From a bacterium (GTDB lineage: Bacteria; SZUA-79; Acidulodesulfobacterales; Acidulodesulfobacteraceae): a DNA stretch of 24,212 nucleotides. The position numbers and the translations under genes are program-made. Shown piece after piece: positions 1 to 8,102 of this stretch. The stretch spans positions 1 through 24,212 of the forward strand of contig JAJYHI010000024.1 of the NCBI GenBank assembly GCA_021784835.1, read 5' to 3'. The notes beneath the pieces were generated by a model. That model made no database searches. It worked only from the letters and a program-made list of their open reading frames with translations, and was not told where the DNA came from. Every line of letters begins with the position of its first letter. The first letter of the stretch is position 1.

Positions 1-1065
1 TTTAAATTTCTTGCTTATGATGTTCGCAAAGCCGAGTATGGAAGTAAGCGGCGTCCTTAATTCGTGTGATACGGTGGATATGAAATCGGTCTTCATCATA
101 TCTACTTCTTTTTCTTTTGTGATGTCCCTCAAGGTAACGACTACTCCAGCAAATGCATCGGCGGCATAATCGTCTTTAGAAAGGCTGTTTTCGATATCAA
201 GATACATCGAAGTCGCGGTGGCCTTGCAAATCCTGTTTCCGCTAAGCTCAATTTCATCGGTATAAATAGTTTTTTTGTTTATGTCTCTGTTTAAAAATAC
301 TTTATTTACTAATTCATTCATTTTTTCGTCGAAAAGAAAGGACAAGTCGCCTCCGAGTTCTTTTTCGTTAAAACCGAACATGGATAAAAAAGCAAAATTA
401 TACGACGATATTTTTTTATGCACGTTCACGACGAAAAGAGCGTCCGTTAAGCTTGAAACAATAACCGAAGACTGGCTTTCCTGTCTTTTTCTTTCGTCTA
501 TGTCCTGAAATATCCAGACGGAATCGGAGTTATCTAATTCGCCCGGACTGACGGATTTTCCGGACAGAAGGCACCAGAACTCCGAACCGTCTTTTCTTTT
601 GGCAATATACTCCACATTGTATTCAAGCCCTGCTCTTACCGTCGAGTATGCGCTCCTGCCTATTTCCTGAAAATCGCGGTCGGAACGGTAGCAAATTCTC
701 GATAATTTTCCGATTAATTCTTCGGGCGAATCGTATCCGAACATTTCGGCAGTTCTTTTATTGACCAGAACAAAACGCCTTTCCCGAACAAGCGTAATGC
801 CGACGGAAGAATTATTGAGCATGGCGCCGTAAATTTTTTGCGTCTGCGCCGCTTTATTTTTTTCTTCTGCAAGACTTCGGACGTAGTCTTCGGTTCTTAT
901 GAGCGAATTTCTGTATTCGGAAGCAAGCGACATAATAGATTCGGCAAGCTCGGAATTAGTTAAGCCCGAAATTTCCGACAAAGAGTCGAATTCATGGTTT
1001 AAAACCCTTTTTATATATGCGGAAATACCGGCCGCTTCTTTTTCTATATTATTTTCAGTGTTCAT
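1..1065 (-). CDS. PAS-PAS sensor histidine kinase (C-terminus beyond window)
   Basis: This is the first 355 codons of a cytoplasmic sensor histidine kinase; the rest lies beyond position 1. No membrane segment is visible. Two PAS domains lie at about residues 78-195 (SSVGITLVRERRFVLVNKR opens the first) and 199-318. They are followed by a HisKA dimerisation helix with the H-box SHELRTPLTSILGF, phospho-acceptor His334. The catalytic ATPase domain is not in the window. The ATG (1065-1063) overlaps the TGA of the upstream sigma-54 activator as ATGA, so the two are probably translationally coupled. The activator has a GAF domain and no receiver domain, so it is not an obvious phosphorylation target of this kinase. 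The partner may be encoded beyond the left edge. The kinase assignment is secure; the signal sensed is unknown. Confidence 0.93.
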   Translation of the reverse strand, partial: MNTENNIEKEAAGISAYIKRVLNHEFDSLSEISGLTNSELAESIMSLASEYRNSLIRTEDYVRSLAEEKNKAAQTQKIYGAMLNNSSVGITLVRERRFVLVNKRTAEMFGYDSPEELIGKLSRICYRSDRDFQEIGRSAYSTVRAGLEYNVEYIAKRKDGSEFWCLLSGKSVSPGELDNSDSVWIFQDIDERKRQESQSSVIVSSLTDALFVVNVHKKISSYNFAFLSMFGFNEKELGGDLSFLFDEKMNELVNKVFLNRDINKKTIYTDEIELSGNRICKATATSMYLDIENSLSKDDYAADAFAGVVVTLRDITKEKEVDMMKTDFISTVSHELRTPLTSILGFANIISKKFK

Positions 1066-2849
1066 ATCCCTAACCTTATCATCTTTTTTCTCAAACCCTC
1101 CCTCGTTATTCCCAACATTTTCGAGGCGGCTGATTTATTCCAGCGGCATTTTTCGAGTGCTTTCCTTATTAAAATAGTTTCGTTTTCTTCGATGCTCGCG
1201 GTTTGTTCGTCTTCCGCCGCTTTATCGCTTAACGGGCCGTATTTTCTTATATTGTCCGACAAATCTCCGGAATCAATCCTGCCGGAAATATTTAACGCAA
1301 CCGCTCTTTCTATTTCGTTCTCGAGTTCCCTGATATTTCCGGGCCAGTCGTAATTCGTAAGCCCCTCTAACGCATCCGCGGTAAATTTCATATTGGTTCT
1401 TTCTAATTTTACGGCGTTATTTTTTAAAAAATAATTTGCAAGAATGGCTATGTCTTCTTTTCTGTCGCGCAGGGGCGGCATATTCAAATTTATTACGTTC
1501 AGCCTGTAAAATAAATCTTTCCTGAAATTTCCTTCCGCTATTTCCTTTTTTAAGTCTTTATTGGTCGCGGCTATTATTCTTACGTCGAACGGCACCGCTT
1601 TGGAACCGCCTACCGGAACTACCTCCCTGTCCTGAATCATCCTCAATACCTTGGCCTGCCCCGAAAGCGGCATATCTCCGATTTCATCCAAAAAAAGCGT
1701 GCCTTGAGCCGCATCGAGCACCCTGCCCCTGCGCTTATCGACGCCGGTAGCTACGCCTTTTTCTATGCCGAACAGTTCGCTTTCGAAGATGGATTCGGGT
1801 ATGGCGGAACAGTTAACCGCGATAAAAGGCTTTTCCGCCCTTGCGCTGGAATAATGGATAGCTTTAGCCGCAAGCTCTTTGCCCGTACCGCTTTCTCCCG
1901 TTATAAGAACGTTGGAAGAAATATCGGCTATCTTATCTATTTTATCCAATAAATTTTTAACCTGACCGCTAATGCCGAGTATTTTTTTTGGGGAAAATTT
2001 CTGCCTTAAATTTTGCTTCAGGTTTATATTTTCATTGGCTATAATCTCTTTTACGTCGGCAAGCTCTTTATTTTTTTCCTGAAGCTTATCGGCGCGCTCT
2101 TTTTCGATATTATAAAGCCTCGTAATTTCGATAGAATTTGCTGCATAGGAAGCTACGGTAGATAAAATTTTAAAATCCGAAGAGACGTAATATACGGCAT
2201 CTTTAAAAGAACATACGTTTATAAGCCCGATATTTCTACCTTTTGTTTTTAAGGGAACGGATATAAAAGAATAGGCGTCTTTCTCAATATTTTCGTTGAT
2301 AATTTCGCCTTTACCGCCTTTAAAAATCTTGGAGTTTATTTTTTCTATATGTTTTTTATATTCGGCGCCTTTGCAATTTTTTCCGTATGAAGACAGAATA
2401 TCTAACGCTTTATCCGCCTCGTTAAAAATTATTATCGAAGCATGCTCGAATTTAATGAGTTTTAAAAGTTCGGCTATAATAAAATCGGCTATTTCCGAGG
2501 GTTTAGGACACAACGACATCAGGTCGTTAATATTATACAGCAAATCGTATTCTTTGTATTTCTGGAGTATTTCTTCGGCAAGCGACCTCTGCACCGACCA
2601 TGACCGTATATAACGCGACAGAATACCAGCTGCGCCCTCCGCTCCGCGTTTTCCCGAAACTCTGCCGATTTCTTTTCCGTCTATTTTTATGGGAAAAGAA
2701 GGAGATTTTACGGCAGGGGTATCCCCTGCAATAAGATTGCCTGCTTTGTCAAGAACGGAAACAGGCTCCGTGGAAATATTTATGATATTTTCCAATAAAG
2801 CAGAGTTTTCTTTTTTTGAAAAAAATCTTTTCAGATTAAATTCTTTCAT
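1062..2849 (-). CDS. Sigma-54-dependent transcriptional activator (GAF / AAA+ / Fis HTH)
   Basis: This 595-residue enhancer-binding protein would remodel sigma-54 RNA polymerase at -24/-12 promoters. A short PAS-like N-terminus (about residues 20-75) is followed by a GAF sensor domain (about 100-250), a linker helix, an AAA+ core (about 290-520) and a Fis-type helix-turn-helix (563-595). Visible motifs are Walker A GESGTGKE (318-325), Walker B TLFLDEIGD (384-392), the arginine region FRKDLFYRL (442-450) and DWPGNIRELEN. The L1 loop that normally reads GAFTGA reads GVATGV (365-370), so it lacks the conserved Phe. There is no receiver domain; control is probably by a ligand or redox state at the GAF domain. 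It lies 16 nt after tusA and has no strong Shine-Dalgarno sequence, suggesting coupling. It is the natural candidate regulator of the hydrogenase cluster, by context only. Confidence 0.95.
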   Translation of the reverse strand: MKEFNLKRFFSKKENSALLENIINISTEPVSVLDKAGNLIAGDTPAVKSPSFPIKIDGKEIGRVSGKRGAEGAAGILSRYIRSWSVQRSLAEEILQKYKEYDLLYNINDLMSLCPKPSEIADFIIAELLKLIKFEHASIIIFNEADKALDILSSYGKNCKGAEYKKHIEKINSKIFKGGKGEIINENIEKDAYSFISVPLKTKGRNIGLINVCSFKDAVYYVSSDFKILSTVASYAANSIEITRLYNIEKERADKLQEKNKELADVKEIIANENINLKQNLRQKFSPKKILGISGQVKNLLDKIDKIADISSNVLITGESGTGKELAAKAIHYSSARAEKPFIAVNCSAIPESIFESELFGIEKGVATGVDKRRGRVLDAAQGTLFLDEIGDMPLSGQAKVLRMIQDREVVPVGGSKAVPFDVRIIAATNKDLKKEIAEGNFRKDLFYRLNVINLNMPPLRDRKEDIAILANYFLKNNAVKLERTNMKFTADALEGLTNYDWPGNIRELENEIERAVALNISGRIDSGDLSDNIRKYGPLSDKAAEDEQTASIEENETILIRKALEKCRWNKSAASKMLGITREGLRKKMIRLGI

Positions 2850-2865
2850 TCGCTTAATCGGACTG

Positions 2866-3087
2866 TTAAAACTGTATCTGGGCCTTTTTTGCCCCTGCTT
2901 CTTCCCTGACCCACATAAGCATTTTTTTGGACCTCTGGCACCAGTCTTTTAGGTCGTTTTCAAAAGTAGAACAGTCCGCAAGAATTTCTATCGTATCTCC
3001 GGTTTTCATTTTTATTGCGGTAGCCGTGATTTTTAAAATAGGCTGAGGGCATTTAAGCCCTCTTGCGTCGATTGTCTGCGTAGGCAT
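2866..3087 (-). CDS. tusA: TusA-family sulfur carrier protein
   Basis: This is a 73-residue TusA/SirA/YeeD-like protein of normal family length. It carries the hallmark RGLKCPQPIL with persulfide-accepting Cys13, and a second Cys53 in DWCQRSKK. TusA proteins carry sulfane sulfur as a Cys persulfide and pass it to thiolation or dissimilatory sulfur enzymes. A GGAGG Shine-Dalgarno (3095-3099) lies 7 nt before the ATG. It sits 89 nt after mvhD and 16 nt before the sigma-54 activator on the same strand. Genomic pairing of TusA with Hdr-type genes is known in sulfur-metabolising prokaryotes. Here that suggests a role in sulfur flux through the HdrA module rather than in tRNA thiolation; this role is inference. 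Confidence 0.9.
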   Translation of the reverse strand: MPTQTIDARGLKCPQPILKITATAIKMKTGDTIEILADCSTFENDLKDWCQRSKKMLMWVREEAGAKKAQIQF

Positions 3088-3176
3088 TTTGAATCCTCCG
3101 TTTTCTATATTTAAATTCTTTGTAAAATTATATTAATTATAAATAATTATAATACATAATTCAAATATTTAATAAT

Positions 3177-3653
3177 TTAATATTTTTTTAGAGGGCCTAA
3201 TTTTTTAACGGCTTCGACGGTTTCGTTTATTACGGAAACAAAGCGGTCGCCCTCGCCCGCCGATACGTAATCGAAACGGCATCTTTCTTCTTCTATTCCG
3301 AACTGTTTGAGCAAGCGCAATAACAGCCTGTGCCTCTGAACCGCCCTGTAGTTGCCTTCTTTATAGTGGCAGTCGCCCGGATGGCACGCGAGAATCATAA
3401 CCCCGTCCGCTCCCTTTTGGAAAGCATCCAGAATAAACTGAGGGTCTATCCTTCCGCTGCACATAACTTTAATTACACTGACGTTAGGGGGATACTGCTT
3501 TTGAGCCGCCCCGGCTTTATCGGCTCCGGCATACGAACACCAGTTGCATAAAAAACCGATTATTCTGGGTTCAAAAACTTCCGTTTCTTTCGCTTCTTCT
3601 GTATTTGGACAGCTATACGGCACATTTTTCGTAACAGACGCTGTATTTTGCAT
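3177..3653 (-). CDS. mvhD: MvhD/FlpD-type iron-sulfur electron-transfer subunit
   Basis: This 158-residue protein matches the methyl-viologen-reducing hydrogenase delta-subunit family, which carries a [2Fe-2S] cluster and passes electrons between a hydrogenase (or formate dehydrogenase) and HdrA. The family core starts at about residue 28. Conserved cysteines are visible in FLCNWCSYAGAD (Cys36, Cys39), VMCSGRIDP and ILACHPGDCHYKEGN. The N-terminal 27 residues are a poorly conserved extension with an additional Cys15. An AGGAGG Shine-Dalgarno (3664-3669) lies 10 nt before the ATG. It follows hdrA by 64 nt and precedes tusA, which fits electron wiring between MvhGA and HdrA. The assignment is strong. 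Confidence 0.93.
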   Translation of the reverse strand: MQNTASVTKNVPYSCPNTEEAKETEVFEPRIIGFLCNWCSYAGADKAGAAQKQYPPNVSVIKVMCSGRIDPQFILDAFQKGADGVMILACHPGDCHYKEGNYRAVQRHRLLLRLLKQFGIEEERCRFDYVSAGEGDRFVSVINETVEAVKKLGPLKKY

Positions 3654-3717
3654 GATTATACATCCTCCTCTATTTTTATATTTTTCTATTTAAAGCAAAT
3701 GCTATTATTCTTACGGT

Positions 3718-5781
3718 TTAAGTAAGCATAAGTCCTATTTCCGCAAATATCTCCTCATTAGTAAATCCGTTTGCCTTTATTGCCGACGACGGGCATGCTG
3801 CCGCGCAGGTTCCGCATCCCTGGCACAGCAGTTCGTTTACGAAAGACGCTTCTTTCTCTTCGTCGAAAGATATCGCCTTATACGGACATACGCCGATGCA
3901 TACCCTGCACCCGGAACACCTTTCCTGTTCAACCGCGGCGGATATAGGGTCGATAGAGAGCTTTTTCCCCGGCACAAGCCCGGAAAGAACATATCCGGCC
4001 GCCGCCATGCCTTCGCTCATCGCCTCCTTTATATCCATGGGCGAATGACAGCTTCCGGCAAGATACACGCCTTTTATTTTGCTTCTTCCGGCATCCGTTC
4101 TTCCGTGGAGCTCTTCGAAAAATCCGTTTTTATCCTTAGCTGTTTCCAGTATTCCGGCTAATCCGTCCATATCCTCGCCGGGAACTACGGCGGGACATAA
4201 GATTACTGCATCGACCGATATTTTTTCGCCGCTTTCGATTCCTTGGCCTGCTTCGTTTCTTTCGCCTGCTCCGCCTCCCATTTTAATTCCGGCCGTTTCG
4301 ATTCCGCTGCCCGAACCGCAGGCGCTTTTTATCGAAAATACTTTTCTTCCGCTTTCTTCCAACACCGTCATTCCGTTTATATCGCTTACCCTTATAAAGA
4401 CGGTTTTTTTATCTTCAGCCGCATGCCTGTATAGACTGCCGCTTTCCTTTCCGGGTATTACCATTTCTTTATACAGGTGATATATCTTGGCGGAAGGTAT
4501 TTTGTTTCTTATAATATGATTAAATTTAAAAGCGTATTCACAGCATATGCCTGAGCAGTAGTCTTTATGATTTTTATCTAAACTGCCGACGCAGTGGACT
4601 ATCGCAAAAGACTGAGGCTCTTCCCCTCCGGAAGTCCTAATATTTCCTTCCGTCGGACCGTTGGAAGCAAGAATTCTCTCGAATTCAATTCCGTTGTAAA
4701 CGTCCGGTATTTTTCCGTAACCTAACGAAGGAACTTTAGAACAGTCGTATAAAGCAGAGCCCGTCGCCAGTATAATACTGCCCGCGTTTCTTTCTAAAAT
4801 CTCCTCTTTTTCGCCGAAATTAAAAACATCTTCCCCGACCGGACAGGCGTCTATGCAAAGCCTGCATGAACCGCCGCCTGCCCCGTCGCTGCCGTTAAAT
4901 CTCAAGCATACTCCTGCGTTTACGTAAGGAACGTTAGGTAGTGCGCCGGCAAATGAAAAATCTATGGCTTTTCTTTCATTCATATCGCAGTTAAACGAAT
5001 TTTTGAACGATACGGGACAGGGCGCTATGCACTCCGCGCATCCGATGCATTTTTCCGTATCGACGTAACGCGGACTGCGCCTGATTTTAACGGTAAAGTT
5101 TCCGTAAGAGCCTACTGCGTCTTCTATTTCCGACAGCGTCAAAAATTCTATATTCCCGGATGCGTCTCCGTGAAGGGCTTCTCCCATAATAGGCTCTAAC
5201 ATGCAGGGGCCGCATTCCATATTAGGAAATATTTCTTCGTATCTTACCGGAAGACCGCCTATGGTGGGCGACTTTTCGACCACGGTTACTTTCCTTCCGG
5301 CTTCGGCTAAACTTAAAGCGGCTTTAAGCCCTGCCGGACCTGCACCTACTATTACGGCGTCCGGCGATATATCAATCTCTTTTTTTTCTAAAGGCTCCTG
5401 AAGCTTAACCCGCGATATAGCCGCATTTATATAGCGCACGGCTTTTGCAGCGGCTTTTGCGGCATCTTCGGTAACCCATGCAATCTGCTCCCTTATGTTA
5501 ACCATTTGCATCATATAAGGATTGACTCCCGCCGCCGACAGAACGTTCATAAAGGTTTTTTCGTGGTCTCTGGGAGAGCATGCGGGGATTACTACGGCAT
5601 CTACGGCGTTGTCTATAATATCTTTGCGCAAAAACTCCTTCCCCTCTTCCGAACACAAAAAACCGAAGGTCTTAAAAATAACGTCTCCGTTTTTCTTTTT
5701 TACGGCGTCTTCTACATTTTCGGGATTGATTTTATCCGATATGTTCGTACCGCAATTACAAAAATAAACAGCCGTCCTCAT
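3718..5781 (-). CDS. hdrA: HdrA-like FAD/iron-sulfur electron-bifurcating subunit
   Basis: This 687-residue HdrA homologue binds FAD and several [4Fe-4S] clusters; HdrA is the electron-bifurcating subunit in heterodisulfide reductase complexes. In order it shows the N-terminal HdrA domain (FCNCG, Cys8/Cys10), an FAD Rossmann motif GAGPAG (146-151) ending VVEKSPTIGG, cluster ligands CIGCAECIAPCP (Cys245/248/251/255), a second set at Cys292, 306, 309 and 313, the CVGSLD...YCSGICC region (397-414), and two C-terminal ferredoxin motifs, CSGCRVCIGVCP (622-633) and CQGCGTCAAACP (653-664). A Gly/Glu-rich stretch at 487-519 looks like a low-complexity insertion. AGGGG lies 8 nt before the ATG. HdrB and HdrC, which would carry the disulfide-reducing site, are not in the window. 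The true electron acceptor is therefore unknown. Confidence 0.94.
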   Translation of the reverse strand: MRTAVYFCNCGTNISDKINPENVEDAVKKKNGDVIFKTFGFLCSEEGKEFLRKDIIDNAVDAVVIPACSPRDHEKTFMNVLSAAGVNPYMMQMVNIREQIAWVTEDAAKAAAKAVRYINAAISRVKLQEPLEKKEIDISPDAVIVGAGPAGLKAALSLAEAGRKVTVVEKSPTIGGLPVRYEEIFPNMECGPCMLEPIMGEALHGDASGNIEFLTLSEIEDAVGSYGNFTVKIRRSPRYVDTEKCIGCAECIAPCPVSFKNSFNCDMNERKAIDFSFAGALPNVPYVNAGVCLRFNGSDGAGGGSCRLCIDACPVGEDVFNFGEKEEILERNAGSIILATGSALYDCSKVPSLGYGKIPDVYNGIEFERILASNGPTEGNIRTSGGEEPQSFAIVHCVGSLDKNHKDYCSGICCEYAFKFNHIIRNKIPSAKIYHLYKEMVIPGKESGSLYRHAAEDKKTVFIRVSDINGMTVLEESGRKVFSIKSACGSGSGIETAGIKMGGGAGERNEAGQGIESGEKISVDAVILCPAVVPGEDMDGLAGILETAKDKNGFFEELHGRTDAGRSKIKGVYLAGSCHSPMDIKEAMSEGMAAAGYVLSGLVPGKKLSIDPISAAVEQERCSGCRVCIGVCPYKAISFDEEKEASFVNELLCQGCGTCAAACPSSAIKANGFTNEEIFAEIGLMLT

Positions 5782-5797
5782 AATATACGCCCCTATT

Positions 5798-5828
5798 ATT
5801 TAATTTATTTAATTTATTTAATTTATTT
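5798..5828. repeat. Short 9-bp tandem repeat
   Basis: Three exact copies of ATTTAATTT (5798-5806, 5807-5815, 5816-5824) and a partial fourth lie directly upstream of hdrA. It is a simple AT-rich microsatellite in the leader region. It could vary in copy number by slippage, but no function is visible. Confidence 0.7.
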
Positions 5829-5829
5829 C

Positions 5830-5918
5830 GGAAAAGGTGTCAGATTAATTTTTTTGCAAAAAATTTTATGCTAATCGATTTGTTTCGTATGCAAAAAATA
5901 AAATCTGACGCCTTTTCC
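5830..5918. repeat. REP/MITE-like palindromic element between the protease gene and hdrA
   Basis: The left arm GGAAAAGGTGTCAGATT (5830-5846) is matched by the inverted right arm AATCTGACGCCTTTTCC (5902-5918), 17 bp with one G/T wobble. Past a 3-bp mismatch block the arms match again as TTTTTTGCA, giving a long hairpin around a loop near 5860-5890. The size and the GTCAGATTT-type arm resemble short palindromic repeats moved in trans by REP-associated Y1 transposases (inference from memory of such repeats). It occupies most of the only large gap in the hydrogenase cluster. There it could act as a transcription attenuator or an mRNA-stability hairpin. Confidence 0.65.
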
Positions 5919-5992
5919 TTTGACACATTTTCTTACCTGTGTAATTCCCCATAAAAATCATGCTGTTATATGTAAAATATAAATACTTTACA

Positions 5993-6592
5993 TTAGAAAT
6001 CCAGCAATAACTTTATTTCCGATATTACTGTTTTAAGAGCCTTTTCAACCTCTTCCGTCAATCCCTCGCCGAAATTCACGGTATCCTTCGCTTCAACGGC
6101 AAATATAATTATTTCGGAAGGCAAAGAGATGCCGAGATGCTTTCCTAATTCAAGCGCCGCAGGCAGGTCCATGTCGTGGGTCGAAACCGTATTCTTAGTA
6201 TAAGGAATGTCCGGATAAATAAATTTAAAAACGGTTCCCGCTTTATGCCTGCCCGTGACTATAGCGTCTATAACTACCGCCCTTTGAAATCCTGCCATAT
6301 ATTCCATAAGATTAATCCCTCCTGAAGACACTTCTATGAATTCCGTAACGCTGGAACGGCAAACTCGCGTATCTTCAAACTCCGTAAGGTTGGAAGCACA
6401 GGCTTCGGCATCTTCGGTTTCTTCGTTGTTGCCGCCGACCCTATAATGGCCGTCTATACTTGCTTTCTTAGCTTTATAAATCGACTTCAGGGCGTTAACG
6501 GCCTTTATTCCGACGCCGTCGTCCGATAATATCGAATTTCCTATGCCTATAACCGCAGTTTTCGGCTTTGAACATAAATATGTATTTTTCAT
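5993..6592 (-). CDS. [NiFe]-hydrogenase maturation endopeptidase (HyaD/HybD family) with internal repeat insertion
   Basis: This 199-residue protease would remove the C-terminal peptide of the hydrogenase large subunit after nickel insertion. Family motifs are VIGIGNSILSDDGVG near the N-terminus, VVIDAI and STHDMDL. By alignment with HybD, Asp25, Asp109 and His139 are the likely nickel-sensing residues. Family members are usually around 150-165 residues. The extra length is an insertion at about residues 47-88, which contains two imperfect 13-residue tandem units, EDAEACASNLTEF (60-72) and EDTRVCRSSVTEF (73-85). The gene begins 4 nt after the mvhA stop, which pairs it with its expected substrate. 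Identity is secure; whether the insertion affects function cannot be seen. Confidence 0.92.
   Translation of the reverse strand: MKNTYLCSKPKTAVIGIGNSILSDDGVGIKAVNALKSIYKAKKASIDGHYRVGGNNEETEDAEACASNLTEFEDTRVCRSSVTEFIEVSSGGINLMEYMAGFQRAVVIDAIVTGRHKAGTVFKFIYPDIPYTKNTVSTHDMDLPAALELGKHLGISLPSEIIIFAVEAKDTVNFGEGLTEEVEKALKTVISEIKLLLDF
6338..6415 (-). repeat. 39-bp imperfect tandem duplication inside the maturation protease gene
   Basis: Units 6377-6415 and 6338-6376 are in frame and match at 26 of 39 bases by hand alignment. They encode EDAEACASNLTEF and EDTRVCRSSVTEF. The unit lies in the loop preceding the conserved GG segment that leads to the VVIDAI strand. Confidence 0.75.
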
Positions 6593-6596
6593 TCTC

Positions 6597-8102
6597 TTAA
6601 TCCCACGAATTTCTTTTAATAGTCCTTATAGTATCCCCGTTTTGAGCCCTTATTTTTATTATAAGCGGCATCTTGCCCGGCAAAGAATGCGTCGAACAGG
6701 ACAAACACGGGTCGTAAAGCCTGAAAGCCATTTCAATCCTGTTAAGCAGACCCTCCTGAACCACCTTGCCCTTGCTTATAAGTTTCTCTGCCGCCCGTTT
6801 TATGGACATCGTCATAGGGGCATAATTATTTGTAGTTCCCACAATCAGATTTACTTTTTTAACGACGCCTCTTTCGTCGGAAACGTAATGATGTGTCAGC
6901 GTGCCTCGCGGCGCCTCTACCGAACCTATGCCTACGGCTTCGGGAGAGCCGTTTACCCCTTTCGGTATATTTCTGACTTTATCGGAAGCGGTTTCGCTAT
7001 CGTTTGCGAGTTCCAGCATACGTTCGGAAGCATATAGCAGTTCCACCAATCTTGCCCAGTGCGTTGCAAGCCTGTGGTGAACGGGTTTGTATCTTCCGTC
7101 TTCTCTTTTGCCGCTCAAAGTATCGTAGAATTTTTCAAAATATTCCTGAGCAAGCGGCGAAGCCATTTTATCCGAAACGTTAAGGCGGGATAACGGGGTG
7201 CAGGAATAAACGCCGCTTTCAGGGCCGTCTACGAAACCCTTCCAGCCGATGTTTTTTAAATAAGGATATTTTAAATAAGTCCACGGCTCTACCCGTTCCG
7301 CAATATGCTTTGTATAGTCGGCGGGAGCGTATTTTACGAATTCGTTTCCTTCGGGGTCTATCACCCTGATTTTTCCGTCGTAAAAATTAACGCGGTTATG
7401 TTCATCTACCGTTCCCATATAATACGTCTTATGAATATAAACGTCGGACAGTATAAGCTCATTATAAACCGGATTTTTTAATACTACGTCGTCGAATATT
7501 TTAAGGCTGAAAAGGGCAAAATCTATATTCTTTTTTGCGGCGGTTTTGATTTCGTCTAATTCTTCTTTAGAAATAGATTTGCTCCAGCCTCCCGACAGCC
7601 CCCCCGCGAGATGAACGCCTCTTCCGCCGAGCATTTCTATTATACGGTGGTTTCTAGCCCTTGTCTCTATAACCTCTTTTCCTATATCGAGTCCTACTTT
7701 TCTTATAACGCCGAGAACGTTTCTTTCCGACGGCGGCGCATCCGGTCCTACTATAAAATCGGGACCGCCGAGGGCATAAAAATGCGTAGTATGGTCGGTA
7801 ACGTAAAATGCCATATACAATAATTCTCTTATTTTTTTAGCGGCGGGCGGCGGCTCCACGCCGAAAAGCATATCTAAAGCCTTTACCGACGCCATATGGT
7901 GGGCTTCCGGACAAACCCCGCATATTCTATTAGTCAGAACCGGCATATCTTCGGCGAGCCTTCCGGTACAGAACTGCTCGAATCCCCTTAATTCCGGAAC
8001 TATAAAATAGGTGTTTTCGACGTTTCCTTCATCGTTCAAAAATATGTCTATTTTACCGTGTCCTTCCAGTCTCGTTATCGGGTCTATTGATATTTTTCTC
8101 AT
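6597..8102 (-). CDS. mvhA: [NiFe]-hydrogenase large subunit, group 3 (MvhA-like)
   Basis: This 501-residue catalytic subunit has the N-terminal nickel motif RICGVCPEAHH (Cys61, Cys64) and the C-terminal motif DPCLSCSTH (464-472, Cys466 and Cys469), so all four nickel/iron cysteines are present. The opening ISIDPITRLEGHGKIDIFL is typical of the family. A 29-residue tail follows His472 and is the expected substrate of the adjacent maturation protease. The protein is cytoplasmic: no Tat or membrane signal is visible. Its ATG overlaps the mvhG TGA as ATGA, consistent with stoichiometric synthesis. The neighbouring MvhD and HdrA point to the MvhADG-Hdr type (group 3c) rather than an F420- or NAD-reducing enzyme. 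The subgroup assignment relies on that context. Confidence 0.95.
   Translation of the reverse strand: MRKISIDPITRLEGHGKIDIFLNDEGNVENTYFIVPELRGFEQFCTGRLAEDMPVLTNRICGVCPEAHHMASVKALDMLFGVEPPPAAKKIRELLYMAFYVTDHTTHFYALGGPDFIVGPDAPPSERNVLGVIRKVGLDIGKEVIETRARNHRIIEMLGGRGVHLAGGLSGGWSKSISKEELDEIKTAAKKNIDFALFSLKIFDDVVLKNPVYNELILSDVYIHKTYYMGTVDEHNRVNFYDGKIRVIDPEGNEFVKYAPADYTKHIAERVEPWTYLKYPYLKNIGWKGFVDGPESGVYSCTPLSRLNVSDKMASPLAQEYFEKFYDTLSGKREDGRYKPVHHRLATHWARLVELLYASERMLELANDSETASDKVRNIPKGVNGSPEAVGIGSVEAPRGTLTHHYVSDERGVVKKVNLIVGTTNNYAPMTMSIKRAAEKLISKGKVVQEGLLNRIEMAFRLYDPCLSCSTHSLPGKMPLIIKIRAQNGDTIRTIKRNSWD

Noticed and set aside
1704..1952. Plus-strand ORF antisense to the sigma-54 activator
   Set aside because: It lies entirely opposite the conserved AAA+ coding sequence and has no recognisable domain.
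3088..5992. Further sigma-54 promoters in front of tusA, mvhD or hdrA
   Set aside because: Scanning these gaps for GG-N10-GC in the minus orientation gave no site with both elements; only the site before the chemoreceptor fits.
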